Positions 1-6,829 of a stretch of 14,514 bases of DNA are shown here, piece after piece. The number at the start of each line of letters is the position of its first letter. The stretch's first letter is position 1. Position numbers and translations under genes: made by a program. The notes beneath the pieces were generated by a model. It was not told the DNA's origin. It did not search any database and saw only the letters and a list, made by a program, of their open reading frames with translations. Where the stretch lies: NCBI GenBank assembly GCA_001800075.1, contig MGUR01000003.1, positions 23,419 to 37,932 of the forward strand, in the 5' to 3' direction. Source of the stretch: Elusimicrobia bacterium RIFCSPLOWO2_01_FULL_59_12. GTDB taxonomy: Bacteria; Elusimicrobiota; Elusimicrobia; 2-01-FULL-59-12.

Positions 1-48
1 TCTCCCATCGGGAGAGGGCGCCCCCACGATCAGTGGGGGCGGGTGAGG
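1..48. repeat. REP-like double-hairpin repeat
   Basis: Two perfect inverted repeats lie back to back. The first has 6-bp arms (1-6 and 10-15) around a 3-nt loop. The second has 8-bp arms (20-27 and 33-40) around a 5-nt loop. The block ends in GGGTGAGG. This general plan (CTCCC hairpin, second GC hairpin, GGGTGAGG end) resembles REP-type intergenic repeats seen in many GC-rich bacteria; that resemblance is from memory and was not searched. The left edge may extend beyond the window. The GTG start of the next gene lies inside its right end. Confidence 0.6.
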
Positions 49-954
49 CTTGTAGCTCTTCTGCTTTTTGTATGCCACTTGGCCCACGCTTCGGGCGAGC
101 CCGACGCCTTCGCCTTGAACGGGGTGGGGGCGCGGCCCGCCGGGATGGGCGGAGCCTTTGTCGGCCTCGCGGATGACATTGAGGCCGTTTACTACAACCC
201 CGCCGGACTGGGCAATCTCAAAGGCTCCGGCTTTACGGCGATGTACCAAACCCCCTCGCTCGAGACGTCCCGGGGGTTTCTGGCGTACGACAAAGCCTGG
301 AACCATCACACGCTGCCCGGAAGCGCGGCCCTCGGCTGGCTGCGCCTGCAAAGCGGGGATATCGAGCTGACCAATACCGATGAGCGCGTCCTGGGCTCCG
401 ACACGCTTTCCAATGACCTGCTTCTCCTGGCGGTCGGTGTCAAACCCTTTGAGCGCATCGCGCTCGGGGTCTCCGTGAAATATGTCCGCTTCTCCTTTAA
501 CGGCTTCAGTGAATCGGGTCTCGGGTTTGATCTGGGCGCGCACGCCGAGGTTCATGTGTTCCGCTTCGGCCTGGCGCTGACGGACGTGAACGGCACCACG
601 CTCCGCGGCAGCTCAATCGAGGCGGGCCGGCCGGACGCCTCCGATGAAATTCCGATGCGCCTGCGGCCCGGGATGGCCGTGGTCCTTGAGCGCCCGCTGA
701 GGCTTCCCATCGACATTCACTGGCTCGCCGATCAGATGATCACGCTCAAGGGCGCTCAGGAAACGCGCCTGTTCACAGGGCTCGAGCTGTGGGGATTCCA
801 TAAGCGCGCCGCCCTGCGGGGAGGCTACCAGGAAGCCTCCGGGCCCACGCTCGGCGCGGGCGTGCGCATCGGCCGGCTCCAGTTCGACTACGCCTACCTT
901 TTCAGCCTTCACCTTCAGGACGAAAACCGCCTCGGCCTCACCCTGCGCTTCTAA
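43..954 (+). CDS. PorV/PorQ-like outer-membrane beta-barrel protein
   Basis: The 303-aa product starts with a signal peptide (hydrophobic stretch at residues 3-13, likely cleaved after His-Ala-Ser near residue 17). The motif GARPAGMGGAFVGLADD at about residues 29-45, followed by AVYYNPAGLG, is typical of the PorV/PorQ and UPF0164 barrels, which are related in style to FadL. The rest alternates hydrophobic and polar residues, as beta-strands do, and the chain ends in Arg-Phe, so the C-terminal residue is aromatic as in most barrels. The role is unknown. In Bacteroidota, PorV works with type IX secretion, but nothing here supports that system. The GTG start at 43 was chosen because it gives a full signal peptide. 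The frame stays open to the window edge, and the start sits inside a REP-like repeat, so a start such as CTG at 61 or an upstream one is possible. Confidence 0.72.
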   Translation: MRLVALLLFVCHLAHASGEPDAFALNGVGARPAGMGGAFVGLADDIEAVYYNPAGLGNLKGSGFTAMYQTPSLETSRGFLAYDKAWNHHTLPGSAALGWLRLQSGDIELTNTDERVLGSDTLSNDLLLLAVGVKPFERIALGVSVKYVRFSFNGFSESGLGFDLGAHAEVHVFRFGLALTDVNGTTLRGSSIEAGRPDASDEIPMRLRPGMAVVLERPLRLPIDIHWLADQMITLKGAQETRLFTGLELWGFHKRAALRGGYQEASGPTLGAGVRIGRLQFDYAYLFSLHLQDENRLGLTLRF

Positions 955-956
955 AC

Positions 957-990
957 TTGACATCCTCTCTCACGAGATTCATGCTATAAG
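957..990 (+). promoter_or_regulatory. Promoter-like site for the DUF5752-treT pair
   Basis: A consensus -35 hexamer TTGACA (957-962) begins two bases after the stop codon of the preceding gene. A TATAAG hexamer (985-990) is preceded by TGC, making an extended -10. The spacer is 22 nt, longer than the usual 16-18, so the extended -10 may act largely alone. A start about 7 nt downstream would leave a leader of only about 12 nt before the ATG at 1009, with no clear Shine-Dalgarno sequence. Confidence 0.45.
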
Positions 991-1008
991 CCGAGCTGTT
1001 CCTTAAAT

Positions 1009-1683
1009 ATGAGTGTGGCTGAACATCCGCAGCCCTTCCGCTTCGTCACTCACCTCACCCTGACTGAACTCACGGGACGCCGGGCTCATGACTTGCTCGA
1101 GCTGCTCCGCCACCTCAAAACCGTCCCGCTGTCGGTCATTTACTACCACACCCACCACTTCCTCGAACGCCGTCGCGGCCTCGCCCCCTCTCCGCCTAAC
1201 GATTTCGCTTTCTGGATCTCGCACACCCTGCAGGAAGGGACTCTGGGCGAACGCCTGGCGGCGATTGACACCATCCAATTCACCCGTTTGGAGAACCTGC
1301 GGGAGGCGATCGTCTCCACCATCGAGACATATCTCGCGAGCGCGAAGTCTCTCCGGCCGGCGCCGGAAGGGTCGGACTTCTTCTTCATGAACTCCCGCTC
1401 GATCCTCCTGCCGACCTCCTATGAAGCGGCCACGCTGGAAGAATTCGCCCACGCCCTCAAGAAAGTGAGCGTGCATTCGATCTATCACCACGTTTTTGAA
1501 GCCCGCCTGCGGATGGAGAGGGGAAATGATTTCGCGAAATGGCTGGCCGGGTTGGGGGAAAAGGACCTGGCGTGGCAGATCACCTTGATGGATCCCTACA
1601 CGCAGACGCTGGAAAGCCTCCGCCGGCGCATCCTGAGATTGGTGGAACGCCGCCTGTTCGAAATAAACCATGTCCCGGCTTGA
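1009..1683 (+). CDS. DUF5752 family protein, partner of TreT
   Basis: This 224-aa, probably cytoplasmic protein has no signal peptide or membrane segment. It resembles the DUF5752 family, which I know mainly as unannotated neighbours of trehalose synthase or other GT4 glycosyltransferases. The family-like parts are FRFVTHLTLTELTG near the N-terminus, SVIYYHTHHFLE at about residues 42-53, PPNDFAFWI, and LGERLAAIDTIQF. A second, weaker copy of the histidine pattern occurs late (SVHSIYHHVFEARLRM), which suggests an internal duplication. It overlaps the treT start by 14 nt (1670-1683), so the two are very likely co-translated. A promoter-like site lies directly upstream; ribosome binding is weak. 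The biochemical function is unknown. A regulator or structural partner of the synthase is an inference from position only. Confidence 0.75.
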   Translation: MSVAEHPQPFRFVTHLTLTELTGRRAHDLLELLRHLKTVPLSVIYYHTHHFLERRRGLAPSPPNDFAFWISHTLQEGTLGERLAAIDTIQFTRLENLREAIVSTIETYLASAKSLRPAPEGSDFFFMNSRSILLPTSYEAATLEEFAHALKKVSVHSIYHHVFEARLRMERGNDFAKWLAGLGEKDLAWQITLMDPYTQTLESLRRRILRLVERRLFEINHVPA

Positions 1684-2890
1684 CCAGCATATCCCGATCG
1701 TCGGTGAGCAGGCGGTGGACGAGCTGCGCCTGTTGGGCCGCCAGCTCCAGGGAAAGCTCATGCGCCATATCAGCTCCATGGCGGTGGGAGGCGGGGCGGC
1801 GGAAATCCTGCACCGCATGGTGCCCTACTTCCGGGAACTCGGCATCGATGCGCGTTGGGACGTGATCAAGGGGAACAGCGACTTCGACGCGGTCACCCGC
1901 AAGCTGCACGCCGCCCTGCAGGGCCAGCCGCAGACGCTCACGGAACGGGATTTCACGGTCTACCGCGACACGCTGGCCCAGAACGGCGCCGACCTGGATC
2001 TGTCCGGCGATTTGATCCTGACGCACGACCCGCAGCCCGCCGGATTGATCATGCACAAAAACAAAACCGCCGCGCGCTGGGTGTGGGACGGCCTCCTCGA
2101 TCTTTCAGCGCCCCAAAACGAAGCGTGGGACTTCTTCCGGCCCCTGCTGGAGCAGTACGATGCCGCCATCTTCCCCTGCCCGACCTTCGCCCCGCCGATA
2201 TCCATGAGACAGATCCTGGTGGCGCCCTCCATCGATCCGCTCAGCGAACGGAATCGCGACTTGACGGCGGAACAAGTTCATGATGTGCTGAATGACTTCG
2301 AACTGAATCTCGAAAAACCGGCGGTCACGCAGGTGGCCCGTTTCGACCCTTCCAAGGACGCGGCGGGGGTGATTGACGCCTACCGGCTGGCCAAAAAACG
2401 GGTGGACTGCCAGCTCTGGCTGGTGGGGGGCGACCCGGAGGAAGATCCGGAGGGGAATTCGGGGCTGGCCGCAGTGCGTGAAAAGGCGGAGAACGACCCT
2501 GACATCCACATTTTTGAACTCAGCTCGACCGATCATGCCGCCGTGAACGCGCTGCAGCGGGCATCCACCCTTGTTTTACAAAAATCGATCAAGGAAGGTT
2601 TCGGTTTGACGGTCACGGAGGCTTTGTGGAAGGGAAAACCGGTGATCGCAAGCGCTCTCGGGGGGATCCCCTTGCAGATCACGCACAATGAATCCGGGAT
2701 TTTGACGCACTCGGTGGAGGGTACGGCCTATTGGATTCGACAGCTGCTGCAGGAACCTCTCTATGCCAAACGCCTGGGGGAAAACGGCCGCCAGCGCGTC
2801 CTCGACAATTTCCTGCTCACCCGGCACCTCCGGGACTACCTGCTGGTGTTCCTTTCAACGCTCCACCCCCAAGACATCCTCCGCGCCTAA
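1670..2890 (+). CDS. treT: TreT-type trehalose synthase (GT4 glycosyltransferase)
   Basis: The product of 406 aa matches the usual size of TreT (about 400 aa), which reversibly joins NDP-glucose and glucose to make trehalose, a compatible solute and carbon store. It shows the two-Rossmann GT-B layout. A glycine loop (MAVGGGAAEILHRM, G40-G42) lies in the N-terminal domain. ARFDPSKDAAGVIDAY at the start of the C-terminal domain is a typical GT4 element. The retaining-GT E-x7-E motif (SIKEGFGLTVTEALWKGKPV) has Glu309 and Glu317. No membrane segment is present. ATG 1670 was chosen because it gives an N-terminus of family length and overlaps the upstream gene by 14 nt. A different GT4 acceptor or product (for example glucosylglycerate-like) cannot be excluded from the sequence alone. 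Confidence 0.85.
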   Translation: MSRLDQHIPIVGEQAVDELRLLGRQLQGKLMRHISSMAVGGGAAEILHRMVPYFRELGIDARWDVIKGNSDFDAVTRKLHAALQGQPQTLTERDFTVYRDTLAQNGADLDLSGDLILTHDPQPAGLIMHKNKTAARWVWDGLLDLSAPQNEAWDFFRPLLEQYDAAIFPCPTFAPPISMRQILVAPSIDPLSERNRDLTAEQVHDVLNDFELNLEKPAVTQVARFDPSKDAAGVIDAYRLAKKRVDCQLWLVGGDPEEDPEGNSGLAAVREKAENDPDIHIFELSSTDHAAVNALQRASTLVLQKSIKEGFGLTVTEALWKGKPVIASALGGIPLQITHNESGILTHSVEGTAYWIRQLLQEPLYAKRLGENGRQRVLDNFLLTRHLRDYLLVFLSTLHPQDILRA

Positions 2891-2905
2891 ACTGAACACC
2901 GGTCC

Positions 2906-2964
2906 ACGTGCCTCGTTATCACGTTACCACGTTACCCCTTTACCGCGTTACCACGCATCACGTT
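2906..2964 (+). repeat. Degenerate 8-nt tandem repeat (ACGTTACC)
   Basis: From 2913 there are six consecutive 8-nt units: TCGTTATC, ACGTTACC, ACGTTACC, CCTTTACC, GCGTTACC, ACGCATCA. A shortened unit precedes them at 2906-2912 (ACGTGCC) and CGTT follows. The array lies in the 100-nt gap between treT and the LOG gene, ending about 26 nt before that ATG. The unit length is not a multiple of three, so it is not a coding repeat. It could be a neutral microsatellite or hold binding sites. Confidence 0.75.
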
Positions 2965-2990
2965 CTTCCGCCTTTGCTACAATCTGCCCG

Positions 2991-4052
2991 ATGCCGCCTA
3001 AAAAAATCACCGATAGAGAAGGAGCCGAAGGCTTCAACGCCTGGGACCCCAAAATCCTCCAGCAGATCGACGCCCTGGTCGCGCTGGCGACCCCGCCCCA
3101 GGCCGCCGCGGACAACAGCGACCTGGTGCGGGAAATGATCGTCACCGCGCTCAAAACGGAATACTCCCAGCTGGAACGCGGCGACGTCAAAATCCTCAAT
3201 CGCGCCCTGCGCGAACTGCGCTACGGCTTCCGGATTTTCAAGAACTACCGCGACCGCCGCAAGGTCACGATTTTCGGCTCGGCCCGCACGCGCAGCCATG
3301 ATCCCGACTATAAATTGGCGCTTCAGTTCGCGCGTCTCATGGGGAAGAACGGCTACATGATGATCACGGGAGCCGGGCCCGGCATCATGCAGGCGGGAAA
3401 CGAAGGGGCCGGCAAGGGGAACAGCTTCGGCATCAACATCCGCCTGCCGTTCGAGCAGGAAGCCAATGAATTTATCTCGAACGACCCGCTCTTCATCGAC
3501 TGCCGCTTTTTCTTTACCCGCAAGTTGATGTTTTTGAAAGAAACCAGCGCCATCGCGTTCTTCCCGGGCGGGTTCGGGACCCATGACGAAGCGTTCGAAG
3601 CGCTGACCTTGGTGCAGACGGGGAAATGCGACCCCATGCCGATCGTCCTGGCGAACGCGCCGGGTGAAGACTACTGGAAAGACTGGAAGCACTTCATCAC
3701 CAAGCAGCTTCTGAACAAAGGCAAGATCTCCCCCGAAGACATGAGCGTTTTCAGAATCGTTGAAACCGCCGAGGAGGCGGCTCATGAAATCCTTCACTTT
3801 TATAAAAATTACCATTCCATGCGCTTCGTCAAAGACGACCTGATCATCCGTTTGCGGAAAGCCCTCAGTCCCGCGCAGCTGGATCAACTCAACCAGGCGT
3901 TCAAAGATATATGCGTCAAAGGCTCGGTCCGGGAATCAGCCGCCCTCCCGGAGGAAATGGATCACCGCGAGCTGCCGCGCATCGCCTTGCGGTTCAACCG
4001 CTCCGGTTTCGGCCGCCTGCGCCAGATGATCGACCGCCTGAACGCCCTCTGA
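2991..4052 (+). CDS. LOG family protein (TIGR00730-type, long form)
   Basis: This 353-aa cytoplasmic protein belongs to the LOG / lysine-decarboxylase-like Rossmann family. Members cleave the N-glycosidic bond of nucleoside 5'-monophosphates, releasing cytokinin-type bases or ordinary bases (PpnN). Visible motifs are FGSARTRSHDPDY (about 94-106), ITGAGPGIMQAGNEGAGKGN (from about 125, G127-G131), and the signature PGGFGTHDEAFE with Pro192, Thr197 and Glu200. RKLMFLKETSA precedes the last. Short LOG proteins are about 190 aa; this one has about 90 extra residues in front and about 80 behind, so it is closer to the long PpnN-like class. The ATG at 2991 was chosen because the in-frame extension back to 2763 overlaps treT and runs through the 8-nt repeats. 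The substrate is not predictable. The stop lies 8 nt before the next gene. Confidence 0.82.
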   Translation: MPPKKITDREGAEGFNAWDPKILQQIDALVALATPPQAAADNSDLVREMIVTALKTEYSQLERGDVKILNRALRELRYGFRIFKNYRDRRKVTIFGSARTRSHDPDYKLALQFARLMGKNGYMMITGAGPGIMQAGNEGAGKGNSFGINIRLPFEQEANEFISNDPLFIDCRFFFTRKLMFLKETSAIAFFPGGFGTHDEAFEALTLVQTGKCDPMPIVLANAPGEDYWKDWKHFITKQLLNKGKISPEDMSVFRIVETAEEAAHEILHFYKNYHSMRFVKDDLIIRLRKALSPAQLDQLNQAFKDICVKGSVRESAALPEEMDHRELPRIALRFNRSGFGRLRQMIDRLNAL

Positions 4053-4060
4053 CCCCCCCC
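4053..4060 (+). repeat. C8 homopolymer between two genes
   Basis: Eight C residues fill the whole gap between the TGA of the LOG gene (4050-4052) and the ATG at 4061. There is no purine-rich ribosome binding site within 20 nt. Translation of the next gene therefore probably depends on ribosomes finishing the LOG gene. Confidence 0.8.
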
Positions 4061-5047
4061 ATGTTCAAAACAACGGCGTCCTTTTTATTCATCGGCCTGC
4101 TGACGTTGACCTCGCCCCTGGAGGCCAGCTGCGGGTCGGCGAGCTGCCCGCTGGACACGCGCAGTTCGTTCGCGGCCGAAAAAGGCGCGGTCCGGCTGGG
4201 TTACCAGTTCGAATTCATTGACCAGGACCGGCCGCGCATCGGAACGAAGAAAGCGTCGGTCGGCGAAATCAGCGGCCACCATGACGAACAGCGGACGATC
4301 AACCGCGCTCACCTTCTGACGGGAAGCTGGGACATCACAGACCGGTGGAGCCTGGATCTCGGGCTTCCCTTCATCTCCCGAAGCCACCGGCATATCCACA
4401 ATCATCACGATGGCGATGTCCTTCCCGAGGGCTGGGACTTCAGCGGCCTGGGAGATCTGATGGTCCAGGCGCGCTTTGCCTTTCTCAAACCCGAGGAAAA
4501 CCGCCGTCCCACGCTCTCCGCGATCCTGGGAGGGGAATTCCCGACCGGAAAGGACGAGGCCCCTAACGCGGACGGGGATCACGCGGATCCGGGAATCACG
4601 CCGGGATCGGGGTCCACCGACGGGATCGTTGGCCTGGCCTGGCTGCAGCATTTCAGCATGCCGATGTGGGGCGGCGAGTACGCGCTGATGCCTCTTTTTT
4701 TCAGCGTGACCTACAAAGCGAACGGCGAAGGACATGACGATTACCGGCTGGGGTATCAGCTGACGGCGAGCGCGGGGGCCACCTATCCCGCAACGCCCCG
4801 GCTGGGGTTGATCGGCCAGGTGAACCTGCTGGTGAAAGGGAGGGACTCGGCGGGAATGACCTCCGAGGAGGTGGAAAAGACAGGCGGGGACTACCTCTAT
4901 GTCTCGCCCGGCGTCCTGGTGCGGATCACCGATGACCTGGAATGGTCCACCCTCATTCAAATCCCGGTCCGCCAACGGGTGAACGAGATCCAGATCACCT
5001 CGAACTACAACCTTCTCGCTCGTCTCAGCTACAAATTCAGGCTCTAG
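4061..5047 (+). CDS. Outer-membrane transporter-like protein with Cys pair and His cluster
   Basis: The 328-aa product has a signal peptide (residues 1-22, cleavage after Leu-Glu-Ala) and then a strand-rich barrel-like sequence. FSGLGDLMVQARFAF followed by ILGGEFPTGKD is the pattern of the putative channel/transporter family grouped with phenol-degradation MetA-like proteins (PF13557-like). It ends in Tyr-Lys-Phe-Arg-Leu. The mature N-terminus carries Cys-Gly-Ser-Ala-Ser-Cys, and two His-rich patches follow (GHHDEQ and SRSHRHIHNHHDGD at about residues 106-119), which look like metal ligands. ATG 4061 was chosen over the upstream in-frame start at 3911 because it begins the signal peptide exactly. 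It is 8 nt from the LOG gene and lies upstream of the metal-efflux operon. A metal-related role is inference. Confidence 0.68.
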   Translation: MFKTTASFLFIGLLTLTSPLEASCGSASCPLDTRSSFAAEKGAVRLGYQFEFIDQDRPRIGTKKASVGEISGHHDEQRTINRAHLLTGSWDITDRWSLDLGLPFISRSHRHIHNHHDGDVLPEGWDFSGLGDLMVQARFAFLKPEENRRPTLSAILGGEFPTGKDEAPNADGDHADPGITPGSGSTDGIVGLAWLQHFSMPMWGGEYALMPLFFSVTYKANGEGHDDYRLGYQLTASAGATYPATPRLGLIGQVNLLVKGRDSAGMTSEEVEKTGGDYLYVSPGVLVRITDDLEWSTLIQIPVRQRVNEIQITSNYNLLARLSYKFRL

Positions 5048-5077
5048 AAAAAGGCTGATTTAGGCCCAAAACAAAGG

Positions 5078-5106
5078 TTGAAAGGCGCCGAGGCAACTGG
5101 TATAAA
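5078..5106 (+). promoter_or_regulatory. Sigma70-type promoter of the metal-efflux operon
   Basis: TTGAAA (5078-5083) and TATAAA (5101-5106) are separated by exactly 17 nt, an almost consensus arrangement. The predicted transcription start near 5113 gives a leader of about 30 nt to the ATG at 5142. The normal 17-nt spacer argues against a MerR-type stretched promoter. I saw no clear operator palindrome overlapping it, apart from a short GGCGCC in the spacer. Confidence 0.72.
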
Positions 5107-5141
5107 CAAAGCGTCACCTCTGTGAAGAAAATAAGGAGACG

Positions 5142-5438
5142 ATGGTGAAGAAGTGGCTGGCGCTTGCGCTGTTTTTGGTCTTCGCTTATAGCCTGGGCGC
5201 CGAGAGCGTGGAAGGCCCTTGCGCGAACGAAACGACCTGTTGCGCCTGTTTGTGCCAAGCCCCCTCCGCCCGGCCGACATCCATCCAGATTAATCAAGTG
5301 GCCCAAATCGCCCACTATCTCGATACAGCCGGCGTCCTAGCCGTCAGACAGCTCTTCGATAAATCCTTTTTTCACCCGCCTGAAGCTCCGCCACACTACG
5401 GGCGGAGAGCGCCTGCCGTGTGGCGCTCTCTCGCCTAA
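5142..5438 (+). CDS. Small secreted Cys-rich protein at head of metal-efflux operon
   Basis: This 98-aa protein has a clear signal peptide (MVKKWLALALFLVFAYSLGA, cleavage at about residue 20). The mature part begins with five clustered cysteines in the pattern C-x5-C-C-x-C-x-C, a likely metal- or thiol-binding site. A helical segment (INQVAQIAHYLDTAGV) follows, and the tail is Pro/His/Arg-rich (FFHPPEAPPHYGRRAP). AAGGAG at 5133-5138 is a good Shine-Dalgarno sequence for ATG 5142; a GTG one codon later is possible. I cannot name the family. Small secreted Cys- or His-containing proteins in front of czc/cus genes are common, so a periplasmic metal-binding or sensing role is likely but inferred. 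A strong hairpin covers its 3' end. Confidence 0.7.
   Translation: MVKKWLALALFLVFAYSLGAESVEGPCANETTCCACLCQAPSARPTSIQINQVAQIAHYLDTAGVLAVRQLFDKSFFHPPEAPPHYGRRAPAVWRSLA
5405..5430 (+). promoter_or_regulatory. 9-bp hairpin at the end of the Cys-rich gene
   Basis: Perfect 9-bp arms GAGAGCGCC (5405-5413) and GGCGCTCTC (5422-5430) enclose an 8-nt loop. It lies in the last codons of the small Cys-rich gene, six bases before its stop codon. No T-run follows, so it is not a typical intrinsic terminator. It could be an mRNA-stability or processing element that sets different levels of the small protein and the pump genes, or simply a GC-rich coding coincidence. Confidence 0.5.
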
Positions 5439-5493
5439 AGCTGTCCCTGCAGTCGGCATCTAAACTCCTTCATTATTTTGTTAGAGGTGCACC

Positions 5494-6819
5494 ATGAAAA
5501 GATTCCATAAGGCGATGTCCATGTTGCGGTATTCATTCATAGCCATGTTGTCGGCGTTTGTCTTATGCGGCCAGTCGACGGCCGCTCCATCCCCTTCGCC
5601 ATCCGTTGTCGAAAAACCCCAGGCCCCCGAGACGGCAAGCTACACGCTGTCCGAGCTGGTCACCCTGGCCCTTCGCCATACGCCCCTCCTTGAATCGCTG
5701 GGGGCGCGTGCCGAGGAAAAGCGCTTGTCGGCCCGTCAGGCCGGCAGTTGGCCGTCTCCATCCGTGGATGTTGAGGCAGGGCGAAAGAGCGAAGCGGGTA
5801 CTTCGGGCCGCCGCTACGGAGCGTCGGTCTCCCAGCCATTGCCGCTTCTGGGCAAACCCGGTCTGCGCGGCGAGCGGCTGAATCTCGATGTGGAGTCTTG
5901 GCAAACCCGCCAGAGCGCTTCAGAACGCTCGGTTGCGCTTACTGTGGTACAGCTTGCCTACGAGTACGCCGTCAACCGCCGCAAAGCCGAATATGCGCAA
6001 GAGCGTCAGAAGCGCTTCCAGCTCATCGAATCCTACATGGCGGGCCGCGTGTTCGCCTCCCCTCAACGCAGGACGGAAAGCCGCATCGTGCGCAACCGAT
6101 TAAAGATTCTGTCCGCCGAGGCCCTCCAGAGCCATGCCGCGTTCAAGGCTACGCTTGAAAAAATGCGGGTTTATCTGCCTCTGGGGCCGGGCTCCTATCC
6201 GGTCATCGAAGTTCCCTGGCTCTCAGGCAACCGCGGCCTTGATCAAAAGGAGTGGCTGGCCAAGGCTCTCGATCGCAATCCCGATCTTCGCATTCAACAG
6301 CTGGAAATGAAGGGTGCGCAGGTGGACCGGACGATCGCCGCCCGAGAAGGCTGGCCCGATCCCTCTTTTATCGCCTCCTATGAACAAGCCAGGACGGTCG
6401 ATACCGAGAAAAATGTCGGCATGGGGATTGGGTTGGCGCTGCCCCCCTGGAACCTGAACAGAAGCGCGGTCCGCAGCGCGGAGAAGAAAATCACGGCCGA
6501 GGAACGGCTTCTCGCGTTCCAGCGCCAGGAAATCTCCGCTGAAATTTCACGCACACTGGCCGAATACGAAGCGTCCCGCCAAGTGGTTCTGACCTATCCA
6601 AAAAACCAGATGGCCGAACAGGAAACACAGTTGCGGGAAGCGGAGGGAGGATTCCGGCGCGGCCAAGTTGATCTTCTCACTTTCCTGGAGCTCGACAGCT
6701 CCGCCGCGGAGGCCTTTTCCAGCACCGTTGAATCTCAAGACAATCTGGTTTCCAAAATAGCCGACATCTGGCGTTTGAGCGGCGAAGAAAATCTGCCGGC
6801 TCAGATCACATCCTTTTAG
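5494..6819 (+). CDS. CzcC-like TolC-family outer-membrane factor
   Basis: This 441-aa protein is the outer-membrane exit duct of an RND efflux complex. A long signal peptide (about 30 residues, hydrophobic part RYSFIAMLSAFVLCG) ends near Ser-Thr-Ala-Ala. A Cys sits close to it but not in a good lipobox, so lipid anchoring as in CusC is doubtful. TLSELVTLALRHTPLLESLGARAEEKRLSARQAG is the standard start of the OEP repeat. The turn motif SVSQPLPLLGKPGLRGE is typical of the CzcC/CusC branch. The second repeat begins at about DRNPDLRIQQLEMKGA, with GIGLALPPWNLNRSAVRSAE as the matching turn. AGAGG at 5483-5487 supports ATG 5494; Met8 and Met10 are alternatives. It is 55 nt after the small Cys gene and 10 nt before the pump gene. 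Confidence 0.86.
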   Translation: MKRFHKAMSMLRYSFIAMLSAFVLCGQSTAAPSPSPSVVEKPQAPETASYTLSELVTLALRHTPLLESLGARAEEKRLSARQAGSWPSPSVDVEAGRKSEAGTSGRRYGASVSQPLPLLGKPGLRGERLNLDVESWQTRQSASERSVALTVVQLAYEYAVNRRKAEYAQERQKRFQLIESYMAGRVFASPQRRTESRIVRNRLKILSAEALQSHAAFKATLEKMRVYLPLGPGSYPVIEVPWLSGNRGLDQKEWLAKALDRNPDLRIQQLEMKGAQVDRTIAAREGWPDPSFIASYEQARTVDTEKNVGMGIGLALPPWNLNRSAVRSAEKKITAEERLLAFQRQEISAEISRTLAEYEASRQVVLTYPKNQMAEQETQLREAEGGFRRGQVDLLTFLELDSSAAEAFSSTVESQDNLVSKIADIWRLSGEENLPAQITSF

Positions 6820-6829
6820 GGGGGCTCCT

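Noticed and set aside
2906..2964. CRISPR-like array
   Set aside because: The 8-nt units are directly adjacent with no spacers, so they form a plain tandem repeat.
2763..2990. In-frame upstream extension of the LOG gene to an ATG at 2763
   Set aside because: It would overlap more than 120 nt of treT in another frame and read through the 8-nt tandem repeats; family similarity begins only after 2991.
2958..3887. 309-codon open frame on the minus strand opposite the LOG gene
   Set aside because: It mirrors a gene with clear LOG motifs; its own translation shows no recognisable domain and comes from GC-rich codon bias.
3911..4060. Upstream in-frame start of the Cys/His-rich outer-membrane protein at 3911
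   Set aside because: It lies inside the LOG gene in another frame, and the signal peptide begins exactly at ATG 4061.
5078..5106. MerR-type metal-responsive promoter
   Set aside because: MerR promoters have a 19-20-nt spacer with a dyad; this spacer is 17 nt and has no matching long dyad.
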